64,000 nucleotides of DNA from JAWWOL01 sp963797535. Lineage in GTDB: Bacteria > Actinomycetota > Actinomycetes > JAWWOL01. The translations under genes and the position numbers were made by a program. Location: assembly GCA_963797535.1 (NCBI GenBank), contig CAWCPQ010000001.1, positions 2,170,001 through 2,234,000 of the forward strand, written 5' to 3'. Under the pieces are notes generated by a model that saw only the letters and a program-made list of their open reading frames with translations, was not told the DNA's origin and ran no database searches. Shown piece after piece: positions 32,349 to 40,912 of the stretch (within the stretch, counting starts at the first letter, position 1; every line of letters begins with the position of its first letter).

Positions 32349-33305
32349 CTACAGGGACTCGACGTCCTTCTGCTTTGCGCGTACGGCCTCCGCGGCATTC
32401 CTGAGGTCCGCCAGCTCGGCCTCATCGAGCGGCAGCTCGACCACCTCGGTCACCCCGCCGGCGCCCAGTCGCCCTGGTACGCCGAGGTAGACACCCGCGA
32501 TGCCGTACTCGCCGTCGACCCACGCGCACACGGGCAGCACCTCGCCGGCGTCCTCGTGGATTGCCTTGACCATGCGCGCGGCCGCTGCCGACGGGGCGTA
32601 GTAGGCCGACCCGGTCTTGAGCAGCGCGACGATCTCGGCGCCACCCTCGCGGGTCTGCTTGACCAGCTCGGCGACGGTCTCGGAGTCGAGCACCTCGTGC
32701 AGCGGCTTGTCGTCGACGGTCACCATCGACGGCACCGGCACCATGGTGTCGCCGTGGCTGCCGAGGGTGATCGCCTCGACGCTCGAGGTCGGAACGCCCA
32801 GCTGGTCGGCGACCTTCTGCTTGAACCGCGCGGTGTCGAGCATGCCGGCCTGACCGACGACCCGGCCCTTGGGGAAGCCGGTCACGTTGGACGTCAGCGC
32901 GGTCATCTCGTCGAGCGGGTTGGACACCACGACGATGACCGCGTTGGGCGAGAACTTCGCGATGTTCTCGGCCACGCCACGCACGATCTTGGCGTTGGTC
33001 TCGATCAGGTCCATCCGGCTCATGCCCGGCTTGCGCGGCAGGCCGGCGGTGATCACCACGATGTCGGAGTCGGCGGTGCCCTCGTAGCCGGAACCGTCGA
33101 TGCCGGTGGTGATGCCGCTGACCTTGGTCTCGAAGCCCTCGATCGAGCGGCTCTGGCTGATGTCGAGGGCGATGCCCTGCGGCTTGCCCTCGATGATGTC
33201 GGTCAGCACGACCTCGTCGAAGATGTCGAACTCGGCGAGTCGCTGTGCCGTGGTCGAGCCGTAGAAGCCCGAACCAACGACCGTGACCTTTCCCTCGCGG
33301 CTCAT
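32349..33305 (-). CDS. mdh: Malate dehydrogenase, LDH-like type
   Basis: Protein of 318 residues. NAD-binding KVTVVGSGFYGSTTA opens the chain. Asp41 ends the second strand (VVLTDIIEG), which favours NAD over NADP. The active-site loop is AGLPRKPGMSRMDL with the dicarboxylate-binding arginines, and the catalytic His is in TLGSHGDTMVPV. It is the lactate-dehydrogenase-like malate dehydrogenase class, not the longer cytosolic type common in actinobacteria. The ATG overlaps the icd stop (ATGA), so icd and mdh are co-translated. Confidence 0.95.
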   Translation of the reverse strand: MSREGKVTVVGSGFYGSTTAQRLAEFDIFDEVVLTDIIEGKPQGIALDISQSRSIEGFETKVSGITTGIDGSGYEGTADSDIVVITAGLPRKPGMSRMDLIETNAKIVRGVAENIAKFSPNAVIVVVSNPLDEMTALTSNVTGFPKGRVVGQAGMLDTARFKQKVADQLGVPTSSVEAITLGSHGDTMVPVPSMVTVDDKPLHEVLDSETVAELVKQTREGGAEIVALLKTGSAYYAPSAAAARMVKAIHEDAGEVLPVCAWVDGEYGIAGVYLGVPGRLGAGGVTEVVELPLDEAELADLRNAAEAVRAKQKDVESL

Positions 33306-34414
33306 GCCTGCCCACCCTGGAGAACGTCAATGATCGCGTCCGCGTACTCAGCGGTGCCGACGGCGGTCGGGTCGGAACGGTCCGGCTTCATGTCGTAGGT
33401 GACGCTCTTGCCGGCGGCGATGACGGACGCGACAGCCGCCTCGAGCTTGGCAGCGGCCTCGGCCTCGCCGAGATACTCGAGCATCAGCTTGCCGGACAGG
33501 ATCATCGCGGTCGGGTTGACCTTGTTCTGGCCCTTGTACTTCGGCGCGCTGCCGTGCGTGGCCTCGAAGACCGCGCTGTCGGTGCCGATGTTGGCGCCCG
33601 GCGCGACGCCCAGACCACCGATCATGCCTGCGGTCAGGTCGGACAGGATGTCGCCGTAGAGGTTGGGCAGCACGAGGACGTCCCACTCGTCGGGCCGTTG
33701 TACGAGGCCCATGCAGGTGGCGTCGACGAGGTTCTCCCACGGCTCGATCTCGGGGAAGTCCTTGGCCACCTCGCGGAACACCGACAGGAACAGACCGTCG
33801 GAGAACTTCATGATGTTGGACTTCTGGATGCAGTGGACCCGCTTGCGGCCGGCGCTGCGGGCGTACTCGAACGCGTAGCGGATGATCCGCTCGGAGCCGA
33901 ACTCGCTGATCGGCTTGATCGAGATGCCGGACTTGGCCCGGATCTGCTTGGTCTGCAGGGTGTTGAGATAGTCGATGACGGCGTCGGCCTCGGGCGTGCC
34001 GCTCTCGTACTCGATGCCGGCGTAGAGGTCCTCGGTGTTCTCGCGCACGATCGTGATGTCGACGTTGTCGAACCGGCTGCGCACGCCCGGGTAGGTCTTG
34101 CACGGCCGCAGGCACGCGAACAGCTCGAGCTCACCGCGCAACGCGACGTTGACCGAGCGGAAGCCCTTGCCGATCGGGGTGGTGATCGGGCCCTTGATGG
34201 CGACCTTGTTCTTGCGGATCGAGTCCAGCGTCGCCTGCGGAAGCGGGGTGCCCGCCTCCTCCATGATGTCGACGCCGGCCTGCTGCACGTCCCAGTCGAA
34301 GGACGAGCCCGAGGTTGCGGCTGCGGCCTCGAGGACGCGGCGGGTGGCCTCGGTCAGCTCGGGGCCGGTGCCGTCGCCGGGCACCAGTGTCACGCGGTGG
34401 GTCGTGCCAGCCAT
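33302..34414 (-). CDS. icd: Isocitrate dehydrogenase (short, IDH/IMDH family)
   Basis: Protein of 370 residues with the IDH/IPMDH fold: nucleotide-loop start VTLVPGDGTGPELT, substrate stretch GKGFRSVNVALRGELELFAC (Ser/Arg of the isocitrate site), RENTEDLYAGIEYE, and metal-binding LPNLYGDILSDLTAG. At the cofactor-determining position it has APKYKGQNKVNP. Lys-Tyr there is the NADP pattern of E. coli IDH, so NADP use is suggested even though the short length resembles NAD-type enzymes. It overlaps mdh by 4 bases. Confidence 0.94.
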   Translation of the reverse strand: MAGTTHRVTLVPGDGTGPELTEATRRVLEAAAATSGSSFDWDVQQAGVDIMEEAGTPLPQATLDSIRKNKVAIKGPITTPIGKGFRSVNVALRGELELFACLRPCKTYPGVRSRFDNVDITIVRENTEDLYAGIEYESGTPEADAVIDYLNTLQTKQIRAKSGISIKPISEFGSERIIRYAFEYARSAGRKRVHCIQKSNIMKFSDGLFLSVFREVAKDFPEIEPWENLVDATCMGLVQRPDEWDVLVLPNLYGDILSDLTAGMIGGLGVAPGANIGTDSAVFEATHGSAPKYKGQNKVNPTAMILSGKLMLEYLGEAEAAAKLEAAVASVIAAGKSVTYDMKPDRSDPTAVGTAEYADAIIDVLQGGQA

Positions 34415-34483
34415 GCGGGTTCTCCCAGGTCATCGGTGCTACGGAAAGTACGGGTGGAGGCTATCGAACGGGCGCGTCCCTCC

Positions 34484-34783
34484 CTAACCGGAGGGCACCG
34501 CCCTGGTGAGGATCAAGATCGCGGTGCCCATGCTGATCAGGGCGACCACGTCGAACACTCTGCTGCGTACGGCGAGCAGTCCGGCGTCCCGCGTACGGAG
34601 AAGGAGCCTGAACACCGCAGCGACAAGAGCCGCGAGGCCGATCAGGAAGATGCCCCGGCGCCAGTGGTCCAGCCCGACCGCGATCAGCCCACCGCCGGCG
34701 ATGAACAGCACCAGCGCCGTCGGCAGCTCACCGAACGGGCGGCGAACCGGTCCGTCGGCGGGGCCCTGCGGCTGGGTGGTCAC
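34484..34783 (-). CDS. DUF3017 small membrane protein
   Basis: Protein of 99 residues starting at GTG 34783, which overlaps the gltA stop (GTGA); an in-frame ATG at 34804 would overlap gltA by 25 bases. Three predicted spans (ALVLFIAGGGLIAVGLDHW, GIFLIGLAALVAAVFRLLL, VVALISMGTAILILT) match the actinobacterial DUF3017 family, usually found next to folD/mdh genes. Function is unknown. It is translationally coupled to citrate synthase. Confidence 0.88.
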   Translation of the reverse strand: MTTQPQGPADGPVRRPFGELPTALVLFIAGGGLIAVGLDHWRRGIFLIGLAALVAAVFRLLLRTRDAGLLAVRSRVFDVVALISMGTAILILTRAVPSG

Positions 34784-35907
34784 CGGTCGCCGATCGGGAC
34801 CCAATGCTGATCGCGTTCGCCGATGTACTCGCTGTCAGGCCGGATCAAGCGGTTGTCCGCGTGCTGCTCGATCACGTGGGCGGTCCAGCCGGACATCCGC
34901 GAGATCGCGAAGACCGGGGTGAACAGGTCGGTCGGGATGCCGAGGGCGTGGTAGACGCTGGCGGCGAAGAAGTCGACGTTGGGGTAGAGGCCCTTGACCT
35001 TGAGGACCGTCTGCTCCATCGCGATCGACATGTCGTAGTACTGCGAGTCGCCGGTCTCGGCGGCGAGCTGGGCGGACAGCCGGCGCAGGTGGGTCGCCCT
35101 TGGGTCCTCGGTGCGGTAGACCCGGTGACCGAAGCCCATCAGCTTCTCGCCGCGGCCAAGCCGGGCGGTCACGTCCGCGTCGACACCGGCAACGCCGTCG
35201 GGGATGGACTCGAGGGTCTTCATCACCTGCTCGTTGGCGCCGCCGTGCAGCGGGCCCTTCAGCGTCGCGATGGCTGCGGTGACCGCCGAGTGCATGTCGG
35301 ACAGGGTTGCGGCGCACACCCGAGCCGCGAACGTCGAGGCGTTCATCGTGTGGTCCGCGTGCAGCACCAGGCACTCGTCGAACGCGGCAGCGTGGGTCGG
35401 GCTGGGCGTCTTGCCGGTGATCTGGAGCAGGAAGTTGCCAGCTGTGCCCAGGGCCGGGTCGGCGTCGGGGACGGTGCCGCCCGTACGAGCCGCGTGGTAG
35501 CCGGCCACGAGCACCGGCATCTGCGCCACGAGCCGGACCGCCTTGCGGGAGTTGGCCTCGGGGCTGTTCGAGTCCTTGTCCGGGTCGTCGACACTGCTCG
35601 CCGAGAGCAGCGTGCGCAGCGCCTCCATCGGGCTGGCCTTGCCGGCGATCAGCGGCAGCACGCTCCGGACAGTGGGGCCCAAACCCCGGCCGGCTGCCAG
35701 CTCTGCTGTTATCTCGTCGAGCTGCGCCTGCGTCGGCAGGGAGCCGCGCTGGAGCAGGTGGACGCACTCCTCGAAGCTGATGTGGCCGCCGAGGTCGTGA
35801 ATGTCGTAGCCGCGGTAGAAGAGCTTGCCGGCTTTGCCGTCGATGTCGGAAATCGCTGTCGAGGCCGCCACGACATCGGCGAGCCCACGAGACGGCGTGT
35901 CAGCCAT
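34780..35907 (-). CDS. gltA: Citrate synthase
   Basis: Protein of 375 residues, the short type II-like form that also includes methylcitrate synthases. The motifs are YRGYDIHDL, LHADHTMNAS, GPLHGGANEQVMKTLE (first catalytic His), GFGHRVYRTEDPRA (second His) and DFFAASVYHALGIP (catalytic Asp). GGAAGGA lies 5 bases before the ATG. Without prp genes nearby and with other TCA genes around, citrate synthase is preferred over methylcitrate synthase. It is divergent from the FHA gene across a 178-base gap in which I see no further gene. Confidence 0.94.
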   Translation of the reverse strand: MADTPSRGLADVVAASTAISDIDGKAGKLFYRGYDIHDLGGHISFEECVHLLQRGSLPTQAQLDEITAELAAGRGLGPTVRSVLPLIAGKASPMEALRTLLSASSVDDPDKDSNSPEANSRKAVRLVAQMPVLVAGYHAARTGGTVPDADPALGTAGNFLLQITGKTPSPTHAAAFDECLVLHADHTMNASTFAARVCAATLSDMHSAVTAAIATLKGPLHGGANEQVMKTLESIPDGVAGVDADVTARLGRGEKLMGFGHRVYRTEDPRATHLRRLSAQLAAETGDSQYYDMSIAMEQTVLKVKGLYPNVDFFAASVYHALGIPTDLFTPVFAISRMSGWTAHVIEQHADNRLIRPDSEYIGERDQHWVPIGDR

Positions 35908-36085
35908 GGTTGTCCTTCCGGAGATGTTTCGAGTCTAGGTCCGTCGGGAGGCGGTACCAACTCCGGCGGCCCCGTTTTGGGCAGGTGTGGGGTTGCTCAC
36001 TCCCGACCGGGGTACCCCGAAAGCCACACGGGGCTGTCCTCCGGGCCAGTGACCCCGGTAGCCGAACGATTCAAGGAGGTTCACT

Positions 36086-36704
36086 GTGGCGGCGCCGTAC
36101 CTGCGCATCGAAGACACGGGGACGATGTTTGCGCTGCACACGGACGTCACGACGATCGGCCGCGGACCTGGCGTCGACGTCCACCTGAACGACCCGAGCG
36201 TCTCCCGTCTGCACGCCGAGCTCGTCCGACGCGGCGGCTTTGTCTACGTGAGCGATCTCGGTCTGTCCAGCAACGGGACCAGGGTCAACGGGCGTCCGGT
36301 CGGCCGGCGAGTGCTCGCCGACGGCGACGTGGTGTCCTTCGGCGCCGCGCGCTGCCGCCTGGGCGGGCTGGGATCGGCCGCAGAGCTGCGTGACGACGCG
36401 ACCGACCTACGCCGCTCGGCCGTACCGGAGCTGACCCGCCGCGAGCTGGAGGTGCTCACGGAGCTGTGCCGGCCAGCGCTGCAGGAGGACGCCTTCGTGG
36501 CTCCGGCCACGGCGCGGGAGATCGCTGAGGCGCTGGTCGTCACCGAGGCAGCGGTCAAGCAGCACCTGCTTGCGGCTGTACGCGAAGTTCCGGGTCCCCG
36601 AAGGCCTGAACCGTCGCGCGCGACTGGCCAACGAGATCATCGCCGCCGGCATCGTGCGTCCGCTGCCGGCCAACGACGACGAACGAGTCCGTCGGGCCGG
36701 TTAG
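36086..36704 (+). pseudogene. FHA-domain protein with C-terminal HTH-like region, frameshifted
   Basis: GTG 36086 follows AAGGAGG. Residues 1-95 are a forkhead-associated domain (TIGRGPGVDVHLNDPSVSRL, HAELV, LSSNGTRVNGRPV) that binds phosphothreonine. A helical region follows (LTRRELEVLTELCRP and AREIAEALVVTEAAVKQHLL). At 36570-36571 one T too many breaks the frame; skipping it restores RLYAKFRVPEGLNRRARLAN and a stop at 36702-36704, giving about 205 residues. As printed, the frame instead runs on antisense through folD. The repair is simple enough to suspect a sequencing indel. It probably acts with Ser/Thr kinases. Confidence 0.8.
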
Positions 36705-36705
36705 C

Positions 36706-37566
36706 TCAGGCTGACCGTTCTGCGGCCTCGACCACGTTGGTCATCAGCATCGCTCTGGTCATCGGGCCGACGCCACCGGGGTTGGGCGACAGCCAGCCCG
36801 CGACCTCGGCGACGGCCGGGTCGATGTCGCCGAGCAGCACGGAAGCTCCGTCGACGACGGCCCGGCTCACGCCGACGTCGAGGACGGCCGCGCCCGGCTT
36901 GACCATGTCGGCGGTGACCAGATGCGGCACGCCGGCAGCTGCGATGACGATGTCGGCCTCGCGCACATGCTTGGCGAGGTCACGGGTTCCGGTGTGGCAC
37001 AAGGTAACCGTGGCGTTCTCGGTACGCCGGGTCAGCAGCAGTCCCAGCGACCGTCCGACCGTGATCCCGCGGCCGATGACGACGACCTCGGCCCCGTTGA
37101 GCTCGACCCCATGCCGGCGCAGCAGCTCGACGCAGCCGCGCGGGGTGCACGGCAGCGGTGCCGGCTGGCCGAGGACGAGGCGGCCCAGGTTGGTCGGGTG
37201 CAGGCCGTCGGCGTCCTTCTCCGGGTCGACCAGCTCGAGGACGCGGTTCTGGTCGATCCCCTTCGGCAGCGGCAGCTGGACGATGTAACCGGTGCAGGCC
37301 GGGTCGGCGTTGAGCTCCCGTACGACGGCCTCGACGTCCTGCTGCGAAGCGGTTGCCGGCAGCTCGCGCTGGATGCTGTGCATGCCGATCTCGGCGCAGT
37401 CGCGGTGCTTGGACCGGACGTAGGAATGACTCGGAGCGTCGTCGCCGACCAGCAGTGTGCCGAGGCCGGGGTTGATCCCGCGCTCGGCGAGCGCGGCGAC
37501 CCGCTGTTTGAGGTCGTCCTTGATCGCCGAGAGGGTCGCCTTGCCGTCGAGCACCTGAGCCGTCAT
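36706..37566 (-). CDS. folD: Bifunctional methylene-tetrahydrofolate dehydrogenase / cyclohydrolase
   Basis: Protein of 286 residues from ATG 37566 (a GTG at 37575 is also possible). Catalytic and folate residues appear in SHSYVRSKHRDCAEIGM (active-site Lys), VQLPLPKGIDQNRVL and the DPEKDADGLHPTNLGRL stretch. The NADP loop is VVIGRGITVGRSLGLLL, and the end reads PNPGGVGPMT. It interconverts 5,10-methylene- and 10-formyl-THF, the donor used by the purN and purH products encoded just upstream on the same strand. Confidence 0.96.
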   Translation of the reverse strand: MTAQVLDGKATLSAIKDDLKQRVAALAERGINPGLGTLLVGDDAPSHSYVRSKHRDCAEIGMHSIQRELPATASQQDVEAVVRELNADPACTGYIVQLPLPKGIDQNRVLELVDPEKDADGLHPTNLGRLVLGQPAPLPCTPRGCVELLRRHGVELNGAEVVVIGRGITVGRSLGLLLTRRTENATVTLCHTGTRDLAKHVREADIVIAAAGVPHLVTADMVKPGAAVLDVGVSRAVVDGASVLLGDIDPAVAEVAGWLSPNPGGVGPMTRAMLMTNVVEAAERSA

Positions 37567-37596
37567 GACGCCCACTCTGCCATCCGCCTCGTCGGA

Positions 37597-39189
37597 TCAG
37601 TGGAAAAAGTGCCGCACGCCGGTGAAGTAGAGCGTCACGCCGGCCTTCTCGGCCGCCTCGATCGCGAGGGCGTCGCGTACGGACCCACCCGGCGAGACCA
37701 CAGCCTTGACCCCGGCCTCGAGAAGCACCTCGAGCCCGTCCGGGAACGGGAAGAACGCGTCGCTCGCGGCCACGGACCCGGCGGCCCGGTCACCGGCACG
37801 CATCACCGCGAGCTTGCACGAGTCGACCCGGCTGACCTGGCCCATGCCGATGCCGACGGTCGCGCCGCCGGAGGCGAGCAGGATCGCGTTGGACTTGACC
37901 GCTCTGCAGGCGCGCCAGGCAAACTCGAGGTCGGCCAGCGTCTCGGCATCAGCCGCCGTACCGGTCACCAGAGTCCACCCGTCGCCGGTGTCGCCGCTCT
38001 CCTCGATCCGGTCCGAGCGCTGCAGCAGAAGTCCACCGCAGATCTGCCGGAACTCCGGGTCCATCGATCCGGTAGCCGTGGTCCGGAGCACCCGGATCGA
38101 CGGCTTGCCGGCGAGAATCTCGACCGCGCCCGCCTCGTACGACGGAGCGACGATCACCTCGGTGAAGATGTCGGCGACCTGCTCCGCCATCGCGACGCTG
38201 ACCTCACGGTTGACCGCGATCACGCCACCGAAGGCACTTGCAGGGTCACAAGCGTTGGCCAGGACGTGTGCCTCGGCCACCGTCGCGGCCGTTGCAATGC
38301 CACAAGGATTGGCGTGCTTGATGATGGCGACGGTCGGCGTGCTGAAGTCGTACGCGGCCCGCAGGGCGGCGTTGGTGTCGAGATAGTTGTTGTAGGACAT
38401 CTGCTTGCCGTGCAGCTGCTCGGCGGTGGCCAGGCCGTCGACGCCGGGCCGGACATAGAGCGCGGCGGACTGGTGCGGGTTTTCCCCGTACCGCAGCACG
38501 TCGGCACGCTGATAGGTCTGCCCGACCCAGGACGGGAAGCCGGTGGGGGCACCGTCGACGACGTCGGTGGGCGCCAGCACCGAGCCGAACCAGCTGGCGA
38601 CGGCGACGTCGTACGAGGCCGTGTGCTGGTAGGCCGAGCCCGCGAGCGACTGGCGCTGGGCGAGCGTAAAGCCCCCACTGCGCAGGGCCTCCAGAACATC
38701 GTCGTAGCCGGACGGCGCCACGACGACAGCGACGTTGGCGTGGTTCTTGGCCGCCGCGCGCACCATCGACGGGCCGCCGATGTCGATCTGCTCGACGCAC
38801 TCGTCCGGCGTCGCACCGCTCGCGACCGTGGCCTCGAACGGGTAGAGGTTGACCACCACCAGCTGGAACGGCGCGATCTCGAGGTCGGCCAGCTGGCGCT
38901 CGTGGTCGGGGTTGCGCAGGTCGGCCAGCACCCCGGCGTGCACCCGCGGGTGCAGCGTCTTGACCCTGCCGTCGAGGCACTCCGGGAAGCCGGTCAGCGC
39001 CTCGACGGGTGTCACCGCGAAGCCGGCCGCTGCCAGCCGACCAGCGGTCGAGCCGGTCGACACGATCTCGACGCCGGCGTCGATCAGGGCCTTGCCGAGG
39101 TCCTCGAGACCGGTCTTGTCGTAGACACTGACGAGCGCACGGCGGATCGGGATGCGCAGCTCGGTCGCGGCATTGGTGTCACTGCTCAC
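37597..39189 (-). CDS. purH: AICAR formyltransferase / IMP cyclohydrolase
   Basis: Protein of 530 residues from GTG 39189, which overlaps the purN stop (GTGA). The N-terminal IMP cyclohydrolase (MGS-like) domain, about 1-150, contains ALVSVYDKTGLEDLGKAL, STGSTAGRLAAAGF and VNLYPFEATV. The C-terminal transformylase carries AIIKHANPCGIA (catalytic Lys-His) and GRYGENPHQ-type LRYGENPHQSAALY. It performs the last two steps of IMP synthesis. Confidence 0.97.
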   Translation of the reverse strand: MSSDTNAATELRIPIRRALVSVYDKTGLEDLGKALIDAGVEIVSTGSTAGRLAAAGFAVTPVEALTGFPECLDGRVKTLHPRVHAGVLADLRNPDHERQLADLEIAPFQLVVVNLYPFEATVASGATPDECVEQIDIGGPSMVRAAAKNHANVAVVVAPSGYDDVLEALRSGGFTLAQRQSLAGSAYQHTASYDVAVASWFGSVLAPTDVVDGAPTGFPSWVGQTYQRADVLRYGENPHQSAALYVRPGVDGLATAEQLHGKQMSYNNYLDTNAALRAAYDFSTPTVAIIKHANPCGIATAATVAEAHVLANACDPASAFGGVIAVNREVSVAMAEQVADIFTEVIVAPSYEAGAVEILAGKPSIRVLRTTATGSMDPEFRQICGGLLLQRSDRIEESGDTGDGWTLVTGTAADAETLADLEFAWRACRAVKSNAILLASGGATVGIGMGQVSRVDSCKLAVMRAGDRAAGSVAASDAFFPFPDGLEVLLEAGVKAVVSPGGSVRDALAIEAAEKAGVTLYFTGVRHFFH

Positions 39190-39791
39190 GGCAGGATGAC
39201 CTTTCTTCCTTCGATACGGTGGCCGCCACGGGCGAGACGGCCCACGGCGTCGACGAGCAGAGCGCGCTCCACGGTCTTGATGCGTTCGTGCAGGGTGGCC
39301 TCGTCGTCGTCGTCGGCAACAGCGACGGAAGCCTGCGCCACGATCGGCCCGGTGTCCATGCCGGCATCGACGAGGTGCACCGTGACGCCGGTGACCTTGA
39401 CCCCGTACGCGATCGCGTCCCGAACGGCGTGAGCGCCCGGAAACGAGGGCAGCAGGGCGGGATGGGTGTTGACCAGCCGGTCGGGAAAACGCTGGAGCAC
39501 GGGCGCGCCGACGATGCGCATAAAGCCCGCGAGGACCACGAGATCGGGCTCGTACTTCGCGATCGCATCGGCCAGCGCTTCGTCCCACTGCTGCCGGTCC
39601 GGGTAGTCGGCGAAGGGGACGACAAATGTCTCGACACCGACGGCCTCGGCCCGAACCAGGCCCCCGACGTCGGGCTTGTCCGAGCCGACAGCGACAACCG
39701 CGCAGCCGTACGACGAATCCGCGCACGAGTCGAGCAGCGCCTGCAGATTGGTCCCCGACCCGGAGACGAGGACGACGAGCCGGACTGCCAT
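39186..39791 (-). CDS. purN: Phosphoribosylglycinamide formyltransferase 1
   Basis: Protein of 201 residues from ATG 39791; a longer frame exists upstream, but this start gives the usual length. Signatures are VLVSGSGTNLQALL, NTHPALLPSFPGAHAVRDAI (catalytic Asn and His) and VHLVDAGMDTGPIVAQ (catalytic Asp). It transfers formyl from 10-formyl-THF to GAR. It forms the purN-purH unit typical of actinobacteria, followed by folD. Confidence 0.96.
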   Translation of the reverse strand: MAVRLVVLVSGSGTNLQALLDSCADSSYGCAVVAVGSDKPDVGGLVRAEAVGVETFVVPFADYPDRQQWDEALADAIAKYEPDLVVLAGFMRIVGAPVLQRFPDRLVNTHPALLPSFPGAHAVRDAIAYGVKVTGVTVHLVDAGMDTGPIVAQASVAVADDDDEATLHERIKTVERALLVDAVGRLARGGHRIEGRKVILP

Positions 39792-39801
39792 GGCCCCCAC
39801 C

Positions 39802-40407
39802 CTAGCCATCGAGAACACCGAGCTCGGCAAGGGCTGCGGTCGCCGCTTCGACGCCCTTGGTGACGACCGCGACGATGCCGGCCTCACGAGCTGCTCGCAC
39901 GTTGATCTCGTTGTCGTCGAGGAAGACCACGGCGCCCGGTTCGGTTCCCAGCTCGGCCAGCACGTGCGCGAAGATCTCCGGATCGGGCTTGACCATGCCC
40001 AGCTGTTGGGACAGGAAGACCTTGTCGAAGCGCGCCATCATCGGCCAGTGGGAGACCTTTCGCTCCCAGTGCACCGGATTCATGTTGCTGAGACAAGCAA
40101 TCGTCGCGCGAGCGCCCGCGGCCGCGACCAGCTCGTCGGCGCCGGGGTACGGGTCGTCCAGCCAGCTGTCGAACGCATCGAGGTACGCCTCACCGGACAG
40201 GTCGAAACCCCACTCCGCCACCATGCCGGCGCCGAACTCCTCCGGGGTGCACTGACCGCGCTCGAACCGTCGTACGTAGGGCGAGCTCAGCCAGCGCTGC
40301 CAGAACTCGGCCGGATCACTGATCCCGGCCATCCGCTGCATGGCGACGGCGCCATTGAAGTCGGCGAGGACTCCGCCCAGGTCGAAGATCACCACGTCGA
40401 CAGCCAT
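39802..40407 (-). CDS. HAD-superfamily hydrolase
   Basis: Protein of 201 residues. HAD motif I is VIFDLGGVLADFNG, motif II is CLSNMNPVHW, and motifs III/IV are KPDPEIFAHVL and VVFLDDNEINV. The cap is the small helical type of the YihX/epoxide-hydrolase N-terminal-like group (FERGQCTPEEFGAGM). The substrate is unknown; small phosphorylated metabolites are likely. It lies 10 bases upstream of purN on the same strand, so co-transcription with purN-purH is plausible. Confidence 0.93.
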   Translation of the reverse strand: MAVDVVIFDLGGVLADFNGAVAMQRMAGISDPAEFWQRWLSSPYVRRFERGQCTPEEFGAGMVAEWGFDLSGEAYLDAFDSWLDDPYPGADELVAAAGARATIACLSNMNPVHWERKVSHWPMMARFDKVFLSQQLGMVKPDPEIFAHVLAELGTEPGAVVFLDDNEINVRAAREAGIVAVVTKGVEAATAALAELGVLDG

Positions 40408-40451
40408 GCGCGCAGGAACTCCTCACACCTCGCCGCCGAGACCGCTGCTCG

Positions 40452-40485
40452 GCGTATCGCCTCATCGGTATAGCAGGCGATACGC
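40452..40485 (+). promoter_or_regulatory. 11-bp-arm inverted repeat overlapping a leaderless promoter
   Basis: GCGTATCGCCT (40452-40462) and AGGCGATACGC (40475-40485) are perfect complements around 12 bases. The right arm overlaps the TACGCT -10 box (40481-40486), which ends 6 bases before GTG 40493. A repressor bound here would block the DUF2752 promoter. It could also end transcription in the HAD direction. Confidence 0.6.
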
Positions 40486-40492
40486 TGCGCGC

Positions 40493-40867
40493 GTGCTGAC
40501 GCCCGTCCTCGTACCCGTGCGCCGACTCGCCATCATGGCAGCGGCTGCCCTGGCGCTCGCGGCCGTCCGAGTCCCCGGTCGTCCGCACACGATCTGCCTG
40601 CTCCGGGCGACCACGGGGCTTCCGTGCCCGTTCTGCGGAGGGACGACGGCGGCGGTCGACGTCGGCCGAGGTCACCTGCCCCAGGCGCTGGGAGCCAATC
40701 CGCTGGTCGTGCTGGGTGCCATCGGGTTGATATTGGCCGGATTTCCGTGGGGACGACGCGCCGTGCGGTACTGGCGCGCACTGCCGCCCACGTACAGGGT
40801 GTTGCTCGGCGGGACGGTCCTGCTCGCCAGCGAGTGCTGGCAGCTGGCCCGGTTCGGTCTGCTGTAG
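40493..40867 (+). CDS. DUF2752 membrane protein
   Basis: Protein of 124 residues from GTG 40493, apparently leaderless. The family core is CLLRATTGLPCPFCGGTTA (a CPxCG pair of cysteines), followed by a LGANPLVVLGAIGLILAG span; about three spans in all. Function is unknown; the CxxC pair may bind metal or be redox-active. The RDD gene follows after 45 bases. Confidence 0.88.
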   Translation: MLTPVLVPVRRLAIMAAAALALAAVRVPGRPHTICLLRATTGLPCPFCGGTTAAVDVGRGHLPQALGANPLVVLGAIGLILAGFPWGRRAVRYWRALPPTYRVLLGGTVLLASECWQLARFGLL

Positions 40868-40912
40868 CCGTTCTGGACCATCACTGACGCAATCACCTCA
40901 CAAGGAGCGCCG

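Noticed and set aside
36700..37288. Apparent C-terminal extension of the FHA protein through folD
   Set aside because: It arises only after the single-T frameshift and is antisense to a conserved enzyme.
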